From Streptomyces sp. NBC_01231 (GTDB lineage: Bacteria > Actinomycetota > Actinomycetes > Streptomycetales > Streptomycetaceae), in contig CP108521.1 of the NCBI GenBank assembly GCA_035999765.1, positions 10,230,001-10,294,000 of the forward strand: DNA of 64,000 bases, given 5' to 3'. The position numbers and the translations under genes are program-made. Numbering within the stretch: the stretch's first letter is position 1; each line of letters opens with the position of its first letter. Below, piece by piece: positions 50,723 through 59,189 of this stretch. A model generated the notes under the pieces. It was not told the origin of the DNA, did no database searches, and worked only from the letters and a program-made list of their open reading frames with translations.

Positions 50723-51171
50723 CCGCTGCGGCGCTTCAACGCATACTGCTCCATCAGCTTGCCCCGGGTCGTCTCCAGCCGATGCGCCAGGATCTCGGCC
50801 ACGGTCCGCACCAGGATCATCCCGAGCTGTCGGTCCTCCTCGCACAGCCGGAGCACCGCCGCCGCGTCGAACTCGTAGGCGCGCACCGGGCTGAAGGCCT
50901 CCCCGCCGAAGTCCCACCGGTACGGCGGGAACAGCCAGGACCAGCCGAGCAGGTCGCCCGCGCCGAGGCTGGCGACCGTCACGCGCTGCTGGGACGTCAC
51001 CTGCTGGGTCAGCGAGACCGCGCCCGAGCGGATGACCCAGAAACGGTCGGCCGTGCCGCCCGCCTCGAAGATCCGGGCGTCCTCGGCGAAGGAGACCTCC
51101 CGGGCCAGGGCCATCAGGCGCTGGCGCTGCGGCGGCGGAAGGGCGCTCAGCAGTTTGATTGCTTTGGTCAT
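50716..51171 (-). CDS. Cyclic-nucleotide-binding-domain protein without HTH
   Basis: 151 residues: a Crp/Fnr-type cNMP-binding beta-barrel (ALPPPQRQRLMALAREVSFA, then GGTADRFWVIRSGAVSLTQQ, FDAAAVLRLCEEDRQLG) that ends after the dimerisation helix, with no DNA-binding winged helix. It is too short for a CRP-family regulator and is probably a ligand-binding partner or sensor domain. The phosphate-binding cassette is poorly conserved, so the ligand may not be cAMP. The start is ATG at 51171 behind GAGGAG. An in-frame extension to 51273 is possible. Confidence 0.85.
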   Translation of the reverse strand: MTKAIKLLSALPPPQRQRLMALAREVSFAEDARIFEAGGTADRFWVIRSGAVSLTQQVTSQQRVTVASLGAGDLLGWSWLFPPYRWDFGGEAFSPVRAYEFDAAAVLRLCEEDRQLGMILVRTVAEILAHRLETTRGKLMEQYALKRRSGR

Positions 51172-51300
51172 GGCACGGGGCTCCTCGCCGGCGACGGATT
51201 CCGGTTCTTCCCTACGTCCATTGGAGCGGCTCGCCACGCCCCGGGCACCTCGGCGGACGTGAGAATCGAACACGTTCGTGCGGGAGCCGGCTCCGGGGCA

Positions 51301-51339
51301 TTAAAAAGCCCTGGCTGGACGGGGGAGGCCAGCCAGGGC
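51301..51339 (-). terminator. Intrinsic terminator for the decarboxylase
   Basis: An 11-base perfect stem (GCCCTGGCTGG / CCAGCCAGGGC, 51308-51339) with a ten-base loop. On the minus strand it is followed by TTTTTAA, a real U-tract, about 120 bases after the decarboxylase stop. Confidence 0.85.
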
Positions 51340-51462
51340 CGTTGAGCGGTGGCTCAGGAGGACGGTACGGTCGACTCCGTGGCCACGTATAAATGAACCG
51401 TAAACCACCCACCGTGCTGGTGCGAAGCCAAATGCGGGGCAAGTGACCTGTTTCACTCGGCG

Positions 51463-52941
51463 TCACTCTGTGTCACGGCTCAGGACCCTGATCGTCTCCA
51501 GCTCGGAGTCGGTGGCGTCGGGGAGGTTCATGCCCGCGTCCAGTCCGGTACGCAGATAACGCAGCACCGGCTCGCTCAGCCGCTCGCCGGGCAGCACCGC
51601 GGGAATGCCGGGCGGATAGGGCGTGATCATCTCAGCCGCGACCCGCCCCGCGGCCTCGGAGAGCGGAGCGTTCTCGGCGGGCCCGAAGAACGCGTCCCGC
51701 GGCAGGCGCACCTGCACCATCCGCAGCTCGCCGGGCGACGGCACCTCCACCCGCGGCGCCGGGCGCAGTTCGGGCGCGGCCCGCACCAAGTCCTGGAGCG
51801 CGGCGAGCAGTTGCCGGGTCGTCTCCCGGTCGTCGCCGTGGGTGATCTGCGCGCCGATCCGACGGTGGTCGGCCAGATGCACGTTGATGTCACGGTGCTC
51901 GCGCAGCCAGTCCGCCGCCTGGTACCCGGTGATCCCGAGCGCCTCGATGTCGATCACGCCGGGCAACGGGTCGAAGTCGTCGGCCACTCCCGCGCCGCAG
52001 AAGTCGTCCCGGTCGTTGACATGCATTCCGTCGATCTGCTCGATCTGCTCCCGCACCTCGGCGGCGAGCTCCAGCGCGCCGCCCATGAGTTCCTTGCCGC
52101 GCAGGGCCATCTGCCGACGCCACCCGTCGAGGCCCGCGTACAGCAGCACCGACGGACTGGTGGTGCCCAGCAGATCGGCGCGCATCCGCAACAGGTCCGC
52201 CGGGACCAGGTCGCCCTGCAGATGGAAGACGGAACCCTGCTCCAGTCCGCTGCCCATCTTGTGGATGCTGGTGACGCAGATGTCGGCGCCCGCGTCCATG
52301 GCCCAGGACGGCAGATCGGGGTGGAAGGGCAGATGGGCACCCCATGCCTCGTCCACGATCAGCGGAACCGAACGACGGTGACAGACCTCGGCGACCGCCC
52401 GTAGATCCGCACAGGCACCGTACGGCGTCGGGCTGGTGATCAGCGCGCCCTTGGCGTCGGGATGGGCGTCGAAGGCCGCGTCGAACTCGGCGGCGGACGG
52501 CGGATGCGCCAGACGCCGCCCGGCGTCCCACCGCGGCTCGACCCAGACGGGCTCGACACCGGACAGGATCAGCCCCGACACGACGGACTTGTGGGCGTCC
52601 CGTCCGATCAACAGCTCCTCGTGCGGCCCGGCGACGGCCAGCATCGCCGCCTTGACGGACAGGGAACTCCCGCACGTGGTGAAGAACGTGTGCTCCGCGT
52701 GCACGGCGTCGGCCATCAGTTCCTCGGCCCGCTCCAGCACCCTGCCCCGGGTGAGCCGGTCGTCGAGTCCGCCCGAGGCCAGCACGTCCCCCAGGAAGAC
52801 CGCGTCGCCGAGCACCTCCCGCACCGCGGGATCCGCGCCCCGGGCCTGCTTGTGACCCGGGGGCGCGAACGTCAGCCGCCCCTTGCGGCGATAGTCGGCC
52901 AGGGCTTCCAGAACGGGTGCACGGATGTGATCGATCGCCAT
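51463..52941 (-). CDS. Orn/Lys/Arg decarboxylase-family PLP enzyme
   Basis: About 492 residues, fold-type I PLP enzyme of the Orn/Lys/Arg decarboxylase major domain family, shorter than the 700-residue inducible type and lacking its wing domain. The PLP lysine is in TSIHKMGSG, and DEAWGAHLPFHP contributes the pyridine-binding Asp. Streptomyces members are candidates for lysine or arginine decarboxylation (for example to cadaverine in siderophore pathways), but no such genes adjoin. The start is ATG at 52941 (MAIDHIRAPVLEA) or 52959. It has its own intrinsic terminator. Confidence 0.92.
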   Translation of the reverse strand: MAIDHIRAPVLEALADYRRKGRLTFAPPGHKQARGADPAVREVLGDAVFLGDVLASGGLDDRLTRGRVLERAEELMADAVHAEHTFFTTCGSSLSVKAAMLAVAGPHEELLIGRDAHKSVVSGLILSGVEPVWVEPRWDAGRRLAHPPSAAEFDAAFDAHPDAKGALITSPTPYGACADLRAVAEVCHRRSVPLIVDEAWGAHLPFHPDLPSWAMDAGADICVTSIHKMGSGLEQGSVFHLQGDLVPADLLRMRADLLGTTSPSVLLYAGLDGWRRQMALRGKELMGGALELAAEVREQIEQIDGMHVNDRDDFCGAGVADDFDPLPGVIDIEALGITGYQAADWLREHRDINVHLADHRRIGAQITHGDDRETTRQLLAALQDLVRAAPELRPAPRVEVPSPGELRMVQVRLPRDAFFGPAENAPLSEAAGRVAAEMITPYPPGIPAVLPGERLSEPVLRYLRTGLDAGMNLPDATDSELETIRVLSRDTE

Positions 52942-53001
52942 GCGGCCCGGGTTCCCCATGCGTCGCCGATCGACGCGTGCGACGGGAGCCCGGGCCGAAG
53001 G

Positions 53002-53223
53002 TCACCTCTCGTCGGCGGACCTGCCCGGCGTCAGGATCTCGTCCAGCACCTTGAGCACGCTCTCGTAGACCACGCTCCGCACGGCCGCGTCCCGGGCACC
53101 GTCCGGATCGGTCATCCGAAGGTCCTCACGGCGGGTCCGCCACGCCCGCTCCTCCTCCTCGGCGCGGGCCCTGGCCCGCTGGATGCGCCGCAACAGCTCG
53201 CCTGAATCCACCACATCACTCAT
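53002..53223 (-). CDS. Small acidic/basic coiled protein, unknown
   Basis: 73 residues with a predicted helical coiled core (LLRRIQRARARAEEEERAWR) and a C-terminal YESVLKVLDEILTP helix. No known motif. The ATG at 53223 begins MSDVVDSGELL. It is upstream of the decarboxylase on the same strand with a 60-base gap and could be cotranscribed with it; no obvious ribosome-binding site is visible. Confidence 0.6.
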   Translation of the reverse strand: MSDVVDSGELLRRIQRARARAEEEERAWRTRREDLRMTDPDGARDAAVRSVVYESVLKVLDEILTPGRSADER

Positions 53224-53421
53224 GGCAACCGCGTACCCGCTTCCGTCGCCCGAATGGCCCTGGGTCCGCTCGGAACGAAAGGTTTGGCCTGCCAGCGAGG
53301 GGTGAGCCGAAGTAGTGAGACCTGCGGGAGCCCGCCCGACGAGGGACGAATCCGCCGGGCCGGGGCCGCCACCGGTGACCCGAGCCGACCTCATACCTTC
53401 GGCAGTCAGGGAGTGAAAGGG

Positions 53422-53865
53422 ATGTGCGAACAGCACAGGACCGAGTTCGTCCTCGAACCGTTGGCCGCCGAGCGGCGCGGCCGTGCTGGACCGTGCAAAC
53501 CGGCCGAGGCGCGCAGGGCGGTGGAGCGGGCCGTCGTCGAACGCTGCCGTGCCACCGACTGCCCGTGCGACGCGGACGCCCTCTCCGACGCTCTGCTGGT
53601 CGCCTCGGAACTGACCACCAACGCGATCCTGCACGGCGGCGGGATCACGGACTTCCACGTCGACGTGGTGGGGCCCGGCGTACGCGTGTCGGTGAGCGAC
53701 CGCAGTGACCGGCTGCCGGTGGTCGCCCCGCCGACGGACCGGCAGGGGCGCCGGCGGATCGGTGGCCACGGCTGGCCCATCGTCTGTCGGCTGGCACGCG
53801 ATGTCCGGGTGACCGACCTGCCGTCCGGCGGGAAGTGCATCACCGCCGTGGTCCCCCTGTCCTGA
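53422..53865 (+). CDS. RsbW/anti-sigma-type HATPase
   Basis: 147 residues of the HATPase_c_2 family that includes anti-sigma kinases of the RsbW/SpoIIAB class. The N-box is ASELTTNAILHGG; the DRSDR segment supplies the D-box and GGHGWPIVCRLA a degenerate G2. GGGAGTGAAAGG precedes the ATG at 53422. It is encoded 180 bases upstream of a SigB-family sigma factor on the same strand and may bind that sigma factor or an anti-anti-sigma protein. Confidence 0.88.
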   Translation: MCEQHRTEFVLEPLAAERRGRAGPCKPAEARRAVERAVVERCRATDCPCDADALSDALLVASELTTNAILHGGGITDFHVDVVGPGVRVSVSDRSDRLPVVAPPTDRQGRRRIGGHGWPIVCRLARDVRVTDLPSGGKCITAVVPLS

Positions 53866-54046
53866 CTCATTTCCAGGGATCGGAGTTTGGTCCCCGGGGT
53901 GCAGGGCAGACGCAATTTCGTGCTTCGGACCGGAGGCGCGCCAGCGGGAGCGGTGTGGCTGCTCCGGGGCCGTCAGGTCATCCGGGCGCGGCAACCCTCC
54001 CGCGGCAATTCCCTGAACCGACCGACCGCTTCAGGAGCGATTCCGC

Positions 54047-54904
54047 ATGCTCATCGATATGTCGACCAGCCGTCCCGGCACGCCCGCTCAGCCGACCTCC
54101 CCGAACCGGCGCCGTCACGACGACGCCCCTGACACGGCCCTCCTCTTCACCCGGTTGGCCGCCTTGGAGGACGGTCCCGAACGGGACGCCGTCCGCGACG
54201 AGCTCGTCACCGCCTGGCTGCCCATGGCCCACCGGATCGCCGGCCGCTTCCGCGACCGCGGTGAGTCGGTCGAGGACCTGCGCCAGGTGGCCGCCCTTGG
54301 ACTGGTGAAGGCGATCGACCGCTTCGAACCCGAACGCGGCGCCTTCGAGAGCTATGCCGTGCCCACCATCACCGGCGAGGTCAAGCGGCACTTCCGAGAC
54401 CGGATGTGGGCGCTGCGCGTGCCCCGCCGGGTGCAGGAACTGCGCAACAAGGTACGAGTGGCGCGCCGCGAACTGACCCAGAACCCGGGCTCCCCCGAGC
54501 CCTCGACGTCCGACATCGCCGCCCACACCGGGCTGACCGAGGACGAGGTCGCCACCGGGATGGAGGCCCTCGAAAGCTTCAGCACCCTGTCGCTGGACGC
54601 CGAGCTCTCGGCCGGCGAGGACGGCTACAGCCTCGCGGACACCCTGGGCGCCGCGGACTCCTCGTACGACACCGTCGTCGACCGCGAGTCCGCCAAGGAA
54701 GGCCTGCGCAGGCTGCCCGAGCGGGAGCGCGCCATCCTCTACATGCGCTTCTTCGAGGACATGACGCAGAGCCGCATCGCGGACCAGCTCGGCATCTCCC
54801 AGATGCATGTCTCCCGCCTGATCAGCCGCAGTTGCGCCCGGGTGCGCGACGAGGCGCTGGGGGAGCGGGCCAACAGCCGAGGGCCCGGCGGGCGGGCCGT
54901 CTGA
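54047..54904 (+). CDS. SigB/SigF-family alternative sigma factor
   Basis: A 285-residue group 3 sigma factor of the SigB/F/G type. Region 2: DLRQVAALGLVKAIDRFEPE and the -10-recognition FESYAVPTITGEVKRHFRD; region 3: ELTQNPGSPEPSTSDIAAHTG; region 4 HTH: ADQLGISQMHVSRLISRS. It would direct RNA polymerase to stress, osmotic or developmental promoters (GTTT-N14-16-GGGTAT type). AGGAGCG precedes the ATG; ATG at 54059 is an alternative. The RsbW-like gene upstream and the stress genes downstream suggest a local regulon. I cannot say which of the paralogues (sigB, F, G, H, K, L, M, N) it is. Confidence 0.95.
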   Translation: MLIDMSTSRPGTPAQPTSPNRRRHDDAPDTALLFTRLAALEDGPERDAVRDELVTAWLPMAHRIAGRFRDRGESVEDLRQVAALGLVKAIDRFEPERGAFESYAVPTITGEVKRHFRDRMWALRVPRRVQELRNKVRVARRELTQNPGSPEPSTSDIAAHTGLTEDEVATGMEALESFSTLSLDAELSAGEDGYSLADTLGAADSSYDTVVDRESAKEGLRRLPERERAILYMRFFEDMTQSRIADQLGISQMHVSRLISRSCARVRDEALGERANSRGPGGRAV

Positions 54905-54924
54905 GTGGACGAGGAGCGAGTCGG

Positions 54925-55149
54925 ATGCTGATGCCCCATCCCGGATTCCTGCGCGACATCGTCGACGAATACGAGGCACTGTCCGCCGAGGAGGCCGCCC
55001 GGGCGAGCGAGCCGAGCCCAAGGGCGCGCGACCTCGCCTACACGCTCTGCGTGTCCACCTGCACGCGGGACGTGAGAGTGGCGATGGAGGCCGCGCGACG
55101 TCTGCTCGCGGCCGGGCCGGAGTCCGAACGGGCCCGGTTGGTCGAATAA
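54925..55149 (+). CDS. DUF5133 protein
   Basis: 74 residues of the Streptomyces DUF5133 family: the LMPHPGFLRDIVDEYEAL opening and the YTLCVSTCTRDVRVAMEAA helix are characteristic. The function is unknown; relatives are linked to stress sigma regulons. It starts 20 bases after the sigma factor stop (ATG at 54925 after GAGGAG; a second ATG at 54931) and is very likely cotranscribed with it. Two strong terminators follow (55165-55245). Confidence 0.88.
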   Translation: MLMPHPGFLRDIVDEYEALSAEEAARASEPSPRARDLAYTLCVSTCTRDVRVAMEAARRLLAAGPESERARLVE

Positions 55150-55164
55150 GTCGAATGACAGGAG

Positions 55165-55245
55165 ACCGCGGGCGACGAGGCCCGCGGTACGGGGCGAGCC
55201 GGAGAGGCTGCGGGCCGAGGTGCGTGATGTGCGCACCTCGGCCCG
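55165..55245 (+). terminator. Two tandem hairpin terminators after the sigma factor operon
   Basis: First: ACCGCGGGC-gacgag-GCCCGCGGT (55165-55188, nine-base arms). Second: CGGGCCGAGGTGCG / CGCACCTCGGCCCG (55211-55245, fourteen-base arms, seven-base loop). They end the sigma factor-DUF5133 transcript and isolate the DUF1206 gene. Confidence 0.85.
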
Positions 55246-55433
55246 TGCCCTCCCGCTCACCTCCCGCTCACCAACCAGGGTCGCGGCATGCGCCAGAGGG
55301 CGACACACGCGGCCCGGGGAGACGACGGTCGTGAGCCCGCGCGGGCCCGGCCCTCGGACTTCACCTCGAACACCACCCCATGCGCCGGGTGTGCCCGCTC
55401 GCGACCAGGGCATCCGGCCTTCAGGAGGATGAC

Positions 55434-56267
55434 ATGAACACGAGTGCCACGGTGCGCAGTGGTCGGATGGGCGCCCGCAGGATGGCGAAGGGATCGGCGG
55501 TGGAGAGCGGCGCGCGGGCGGGACTGACCGCGCGGGGCGTCATCTACCTCCTCGTCGGCGTCCTCGCGCTCCAGATCGCCTTCGGCGACGGCGGGAAGCA
55601 GGCGGACCGCGGCGGCGCCCTCGCCGAGATCTCCGAGAAACCCTTGGGGGCCGTCCTGCTGTGGGCCCTCGGCATCGGCCTGATCGGCATGGCCCTGTGG
55701 CGACTGTCCGAAGTCGTCTTCGGATCGCTCGGACCGGACGGCCGCAAGGCCGGGAAACGCCTGATGGCAGCCGCGCGCTGTGTCTTCTACTCGTTCGTCG
55801 CCTACTCGGTGCTGTCCTTCGCCGCGGGCTCGGGCGGCAGCGGATCCAGCGACAAGCAGTCCAAGGACATCACCGCCCGGGCACTCGAGGCCCCCGCCGG
55901 GCAGTGGCTGGTGGGCGCGGCCGGCGTCGGCATCGTCGCCGCCGGTGTGTGGATCGCGGCCCGGGCGATACTGCGCAAGTACCACGACAAGATGAAGCTC
56001 GGGCAGATGTCCTCGCGCACCCGCCGACTGGTGGACGTGACGGGCGTGGGCGGCGGCGCGGCCCGCGGTGTGGTGTTCGCCGCCGCAGGCGGCTTCGCCG
56101 TACGCGCCGCGGTCGACTACGAACCCGACAAGGCGAAGGGGCTGGACGACACCCTCCGCTCGTTCGCCGAGACCCCGCTCGGACCGTGGCTGCTGGTCTG
56201 CGTCGCCGCCGGGCTCGTGCTGTTCGGACTGTTCTCGTTCGCGATGGCTCGCTGGCGCAGGGTCTGA
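55434..56267 (+). CDS. DUF1206 six-helix membrane protein
   Basis: 277 residues in the DUF1206 family (three repeated pairs of membrane segments, each opening with a GLTARGVIYLLVG / RAAARCVFYSFVAYSV / GVGGGAARGVVFAAAGG type motif). The family is common in Streptomyces, located in the membrane and of unknown role; expression is often dependent on SigB-type factors. CAGGAGGATGAC precedes the ATG. Upstream GTGT-N15-GGGCAT (55389-55413) faintly resembles a SigB-type promoter. Confidence 0.9.
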   Translation: MNTSATVRSGRMGARRMAKGSAVESGARAGLTARGVIYLLVGVLALQIAFGDGGKQADRGGALAEISEKPLGAVLLWALGIGLIGMALWRLSEVVFGSLGPDGRKAGKRLMAAARCVFYSFVAYSVLSFAAGSGGSGSSDKQSKDITARALEAPAGQWLVGAAGVGIVAAGVWIAARAILRKYHDKMKLGQMSSRTRRLVDVTGVGGGAARGVVFAAAGGFAVRAAVDYEPDKAKGLDDTLRSFAETPLGPWLLVCVAAGLVLFGLFSFAMARWRRV

Positions 56268-56296
56268 ACCGGCCCTACCCGGGGAACCCGCACAGG

Positions 56297-56731
56297 ATGA
56301 ACGAACCCGAGCTTCCGCCCGACGGCCGGCCCGTGGACGTCTACCTGGGCCTGCTGCGTATCCGTATGGACACCGAGGACTACGACCTGCTGCTCAGCGT
56401 GGTCGAACCGGTCCTCAGGGCCATCGAGGAGGAACGCCTGCCCGCGCTCGACTTCGCGCTCGACGAGGACCGTCCCGGCGGGCTCCCCCAGGAGGTCCGC
56501 GACGAGGCCGCCCTGGTCATCGCCACCGCGGTGACCGGACGGCTGGACAACGAGGTGGTCGAGCTGGACATCGACGACGACACCGGACCGGTCCGGGTGG
56601 TCACCGACGCGGCCACCGCGTCCGATCCGGTGCGCCTGGGCGAGATCGCCGACTACATCCGCGAACGGCAGCAGATGAACGACGAGCTGCGGGGCATCGC
56701 CGAAGCCAGCGACCTGCCCACGGACATCTGA
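56297..56731 (+). CDS. Acidic unknown protein after DUF1206
   Basis: 144 residues, strongly acidic (EEERLPALDFALDEDRP, LDIDDDTGPV), helical ends, no known domain. It starts 30 bases after the DUF1206 stop and probably forms an operon with it; its acidic nature suggests a cytoplasmic partner. Overlapping antisense ORFs are shadows. A weak CAGG element precedes the ATG. Confidence 0.7.
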   Translation: MNEPELPPDGRPVDVYLGLLRIRMDTEDYDLLLSVVEPVLRAIEEERLPALDFALDEDRPGGLPQEVRDEAALVIATAVTGRLDNEVVELDIDDDTGPVRVVTDAATASDPVRLGEIADYIRERQQMNDELRGIAEASDLPTDI

Positions 56732-56777
56732 CGGACCCGGACCCTGAACCCCGGGTACCCGCGGCGCGTGCCCGTCG

Positions 56778-59024
56778 TCACCGCCGCGGCTCGGCCACCG
56801 GAACGCCCAGCGGCCGGGCCAGACCGGCCACGGTCTCGTCCAGACGCTGCAGATGCCGCAGCACCCGGTCGGTGATCCGGCCGTACCTCGGGCTGCCCGG
56901 CACGTCCGGCTCCAGCAGCGAGGCGATGCTCGGCCCGGTCTCGATCTCGACCGCCGCGTGCTCGTCGGCCAGACGCGCGGCGATCGCCCCGATGTTGTGC
57001 GCGATGCGCCGCCCGGCCCGGCGCAGCCTCGGGTCGGCCGCTATCGACGGATGCGTGGGCAGCAGCTCGGCCGTCGCCGCCAGCGAACGCGCGTGATACG
57101 CGCAGCTCTCCAGGAGCGCGACGACATACCGGGCGGTGTCGCGCCGGGCCCGCAGCGGCGTGACCGGGTGGGTGAGCGGCTGGGTGGCCGCCCGTAGATC
57201 CGCCAGCGCCTGGTCCAGGTCGCGGGCCTGGTCGAGCAGATCGACCGGAGGTCCGCCGCTGAGCTGGTCCACCGCCGTCTCGGTGACGTCCCCGAGCCGG
57301 TCCAGGACGGTGACCAGCAGGTCGTTCGTACGGCGGTGGGTGTGCACCGGCAGCACGAACGCCGCCGCCACGATCCCGCAGGCCGCGCCGAGCGCCGTCT
57401 CCTCCACACGCAGCACGAGCACCGAGAAGGTGTAGGTGTGCAGCAGGGTGTACAGCAGCCCCAGTGCCGCGGTGACGAAGAAGGACATCAACGTGTACGA
57501 CAGGGGCGCCGTGTAGAACATCGCGAAGACGAACACCAGCACCAGCGCGAACGCCGTCCAGGTGTGCTGGCCGACCAGGCCCGCCAGCACGATGCCCGCC
57601 ACCACGCCCAGCACGGTGCCCACCAGCCGGCGGTAGCCCTTGACCAGGATCTCGCCCGTGGACGCGGTGTTGATGAAGACGATCCAGCAGGTCAGCACCG
57701 CCCAGTACCAGCGCTGGCTGGAGAGGAACTCGCCGCCGACGATGGCGAGCGAGGACCCCACGGCGACCTGGACGGCCGCCCGGGTGGTGGGCCGGCGCAG
57801 CCCGGTGGCCTCGTCGTCCTCGCGGTCCTCGTCCTCGCCGGCGTCGATCGCCGCGTCCTCGGCGTCCAGCTCCTCCCGCGAGCGGGCCGTCGCCGGTGTG
57901 TCGTCCGACTCGTCCTGCGCCCCACCCAGCGCGATCCGCAGCCCCAGCACCGCGCGGGCGGCCTCGCCGACGCCCCGGAACACGTCCTGGACGACCGTCG
58001 GGGCGGCCGGCAGATTGTCCTCGTCGCGGTAGCCGATCAGCCGGTTGCGCACATGGGACAGCGCGGTCCCGTTCTCGGACACCGGCCGCAGCACCAGCAT
58101 CCGCAGTGCGTCGAGATCCCGGCGCAGGGTGGCGGTCGCCTCGTCGCGCGCCGGCAGGGGAGTGCCCGCCGGGACGGGGGCGCCCGGCAGGTGCATGGTC
58201 AACGTGTCGGCCCGCTCGGCGCTGCGCGCGGTCAGCAACAGCAGGCCCAGCCGCTCGGCGGCGATCTCGGCGTCCGCGATCCGGCGTTGCAGCAGCCGGG
58301 CCGTGGCCTTGTCGGCGGTGCCCTCCTCCAGCCGGCCCTGGATCATCATCGCCGTCTCATGCAGCCGGGCGGTGCCGTCGCGCACATCCTCCAGGGCCTT
58401 CTCCAGCTCGTCCGGACCGGCGTCGAGCAGGTCGACCTGCGCCGACACCAGCTGGGCCAGCCGGGCCCGGAACGCCTCGCGCAGCCGCTCCAGGATGCCC
58501 GCGGGCGTCTCGGGCACGAGCACGAAACGCACCAGCGCGCTGCTCGCGAAGGCGATGCCGAGGACGCCGTACAGCTCCGGAAGGCCGGAGACGGCGACGC
58601 CGACGAACAGGGACAGGAAGTAGGTCTGGAAGCCGATCAGGCCGAGCGCCGTGCCGCGGTCGCCGAACCGGCGGCCGTAGACCGCGCAGAAGATGAGGAT
58701 GACGAAGAAGGCGTCTCCGCCCACCACCCGGGAGCTGAGAACCGCCCCCAGTGTCACGGACGCCAGCGCGACGGGCAGTCCGAGCGCGAGGGTCACGGCC
58801 TGTTGCCCGCGCTGCTTCTCCCGGATGGCGAAGGTCGCGACCATGGCCGCCATGGCCCCCGCCACCAGATGCGTGACGTCGGAGCCGAGCAGGCCGAGCA
58901 CCGTGATCGTGAGGGCGATGGCGCCCACCGTTCTGAGGCCCGCGGCCAGTCGCAGCAGTCCGGGATCGGACGCCGCGACGCCGTCCCGTAGTCGTGCCCG
59001 GACCGACTGTCCCGCTGCCTTCAC
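56778..59024 (-). CDS. FUSC-family (aromatic acid exporter/fusaric-acid-resistance-like) membrane protein
   Basis: 748 residues. Two blocks of membrane segments (about 30-170 and 430-570) flank a cytoplasmic helical region with an acidic stretch (ELDAEDAAIDAGEDEDREDD). This is the layout of the FUSC/ArAE family, which includes pumps for aromatic acids and fusaric acid. The RWYWAVLTCWIVFINTAS loop and HTWTAFALVLVFVFAMFYT are typical. The start is GTG at 59024. It converges on the DUF1206 operon and is far enough from NDH-2 to have its own promoter. Confidence 0.92.
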   Translation of the reverse strand: MKAAGQSVRARLRDGVAASDPGLLRLAAGLRTVGAIALTITVLGLLGSDVTHLVAGAMAAMVATFAIREKQRGQQAVTLALGLPVALASVTLGAVLSSRVVGGDAFFVILIFCAVYGRRFGDRGTALGLIGFQTYFLSLFVGVAVSGLPELYGVLGIAFASSALVRFVLVPETPAGILERLREAFRARLAQLVSAQVDLLDAGPDELEKALEDVRDGTARLHETAMMIQGRLEEGTADKATARLLQRRIADAEIAAERLGLLLLTARSAERADTLTMHLPGAPVPAGTPLPARDEATATLRRDLDALRMLVLRPVSENGTALSHVRNRLIGYRDEDNLPAAPTVVQDVFRGVGEAARAVLGLRIALGGAQDESDDTPATARSREELDAEDAAIDAGEDEDREDDEATGLRRPTTRAAVQVAVGSSLAIVGGEFLSSQRWYWAVLTCWIVFINTASTGEILVKGYRRLVGTVLGVVAGIVLAGLVGQHTWTAFALVLVFVFAMFYTAPLSYTLMSFFVTAALGLLYTLLHTYTFSVLVLRVEETALGAACGIVAAAFVLPVHTHRRTNDLLVTVLDRLGDVTETAVDQLSGGPPVDLLDQARDLDQALADLRAATQPLTHPVTPLRARRDTARYVVALLESCAYHARSLAATAELLPTHPSIAADPRLRRAGRRIAHNIGAIAARLADEHAAVEIETGPSIASLLEPDVPGSPRYGRITDRVLRHLQRLDETVAGLARPLGVPVAEPRR

Positions 59025-59124
59025 GCCGCCGTACTCATTCCCGTGTCACGTCATGATCTCCGGCTCAGCATGTCATGACAGGGCGGATCGCCTGCGTCCG
59101 GCCTTGTCGCTCCCCTGACCGCGG

Positions 59125-59160
59125 CCGACCGCCGACCGTCAGGAAACGATCGGCGGTCGG
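59125..59160 (-). terminator. Hairpin terminator after the NADH dehydrogenase
   Basis: Eleven-base perfect arms (CCGACCGCCGA / TCGGCGGTCGG) with a fourteen-base loop, 30 bases downstream of the NDH-2 stop on the minus strand. Confidence 0.7.
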
Positions 59161-59189
59161 GAATCGCCCGCGTCAGGTGAGCCGGAACG

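Noticed and set aside
53880..54046. SigB-type promoter (GTTT-N14-16-GGGTAT) upstream of the sigma factor
   Set aside because: The GTTT at 53885 is too close to GGGGTG and no good GGGTAT follows at the right distance.
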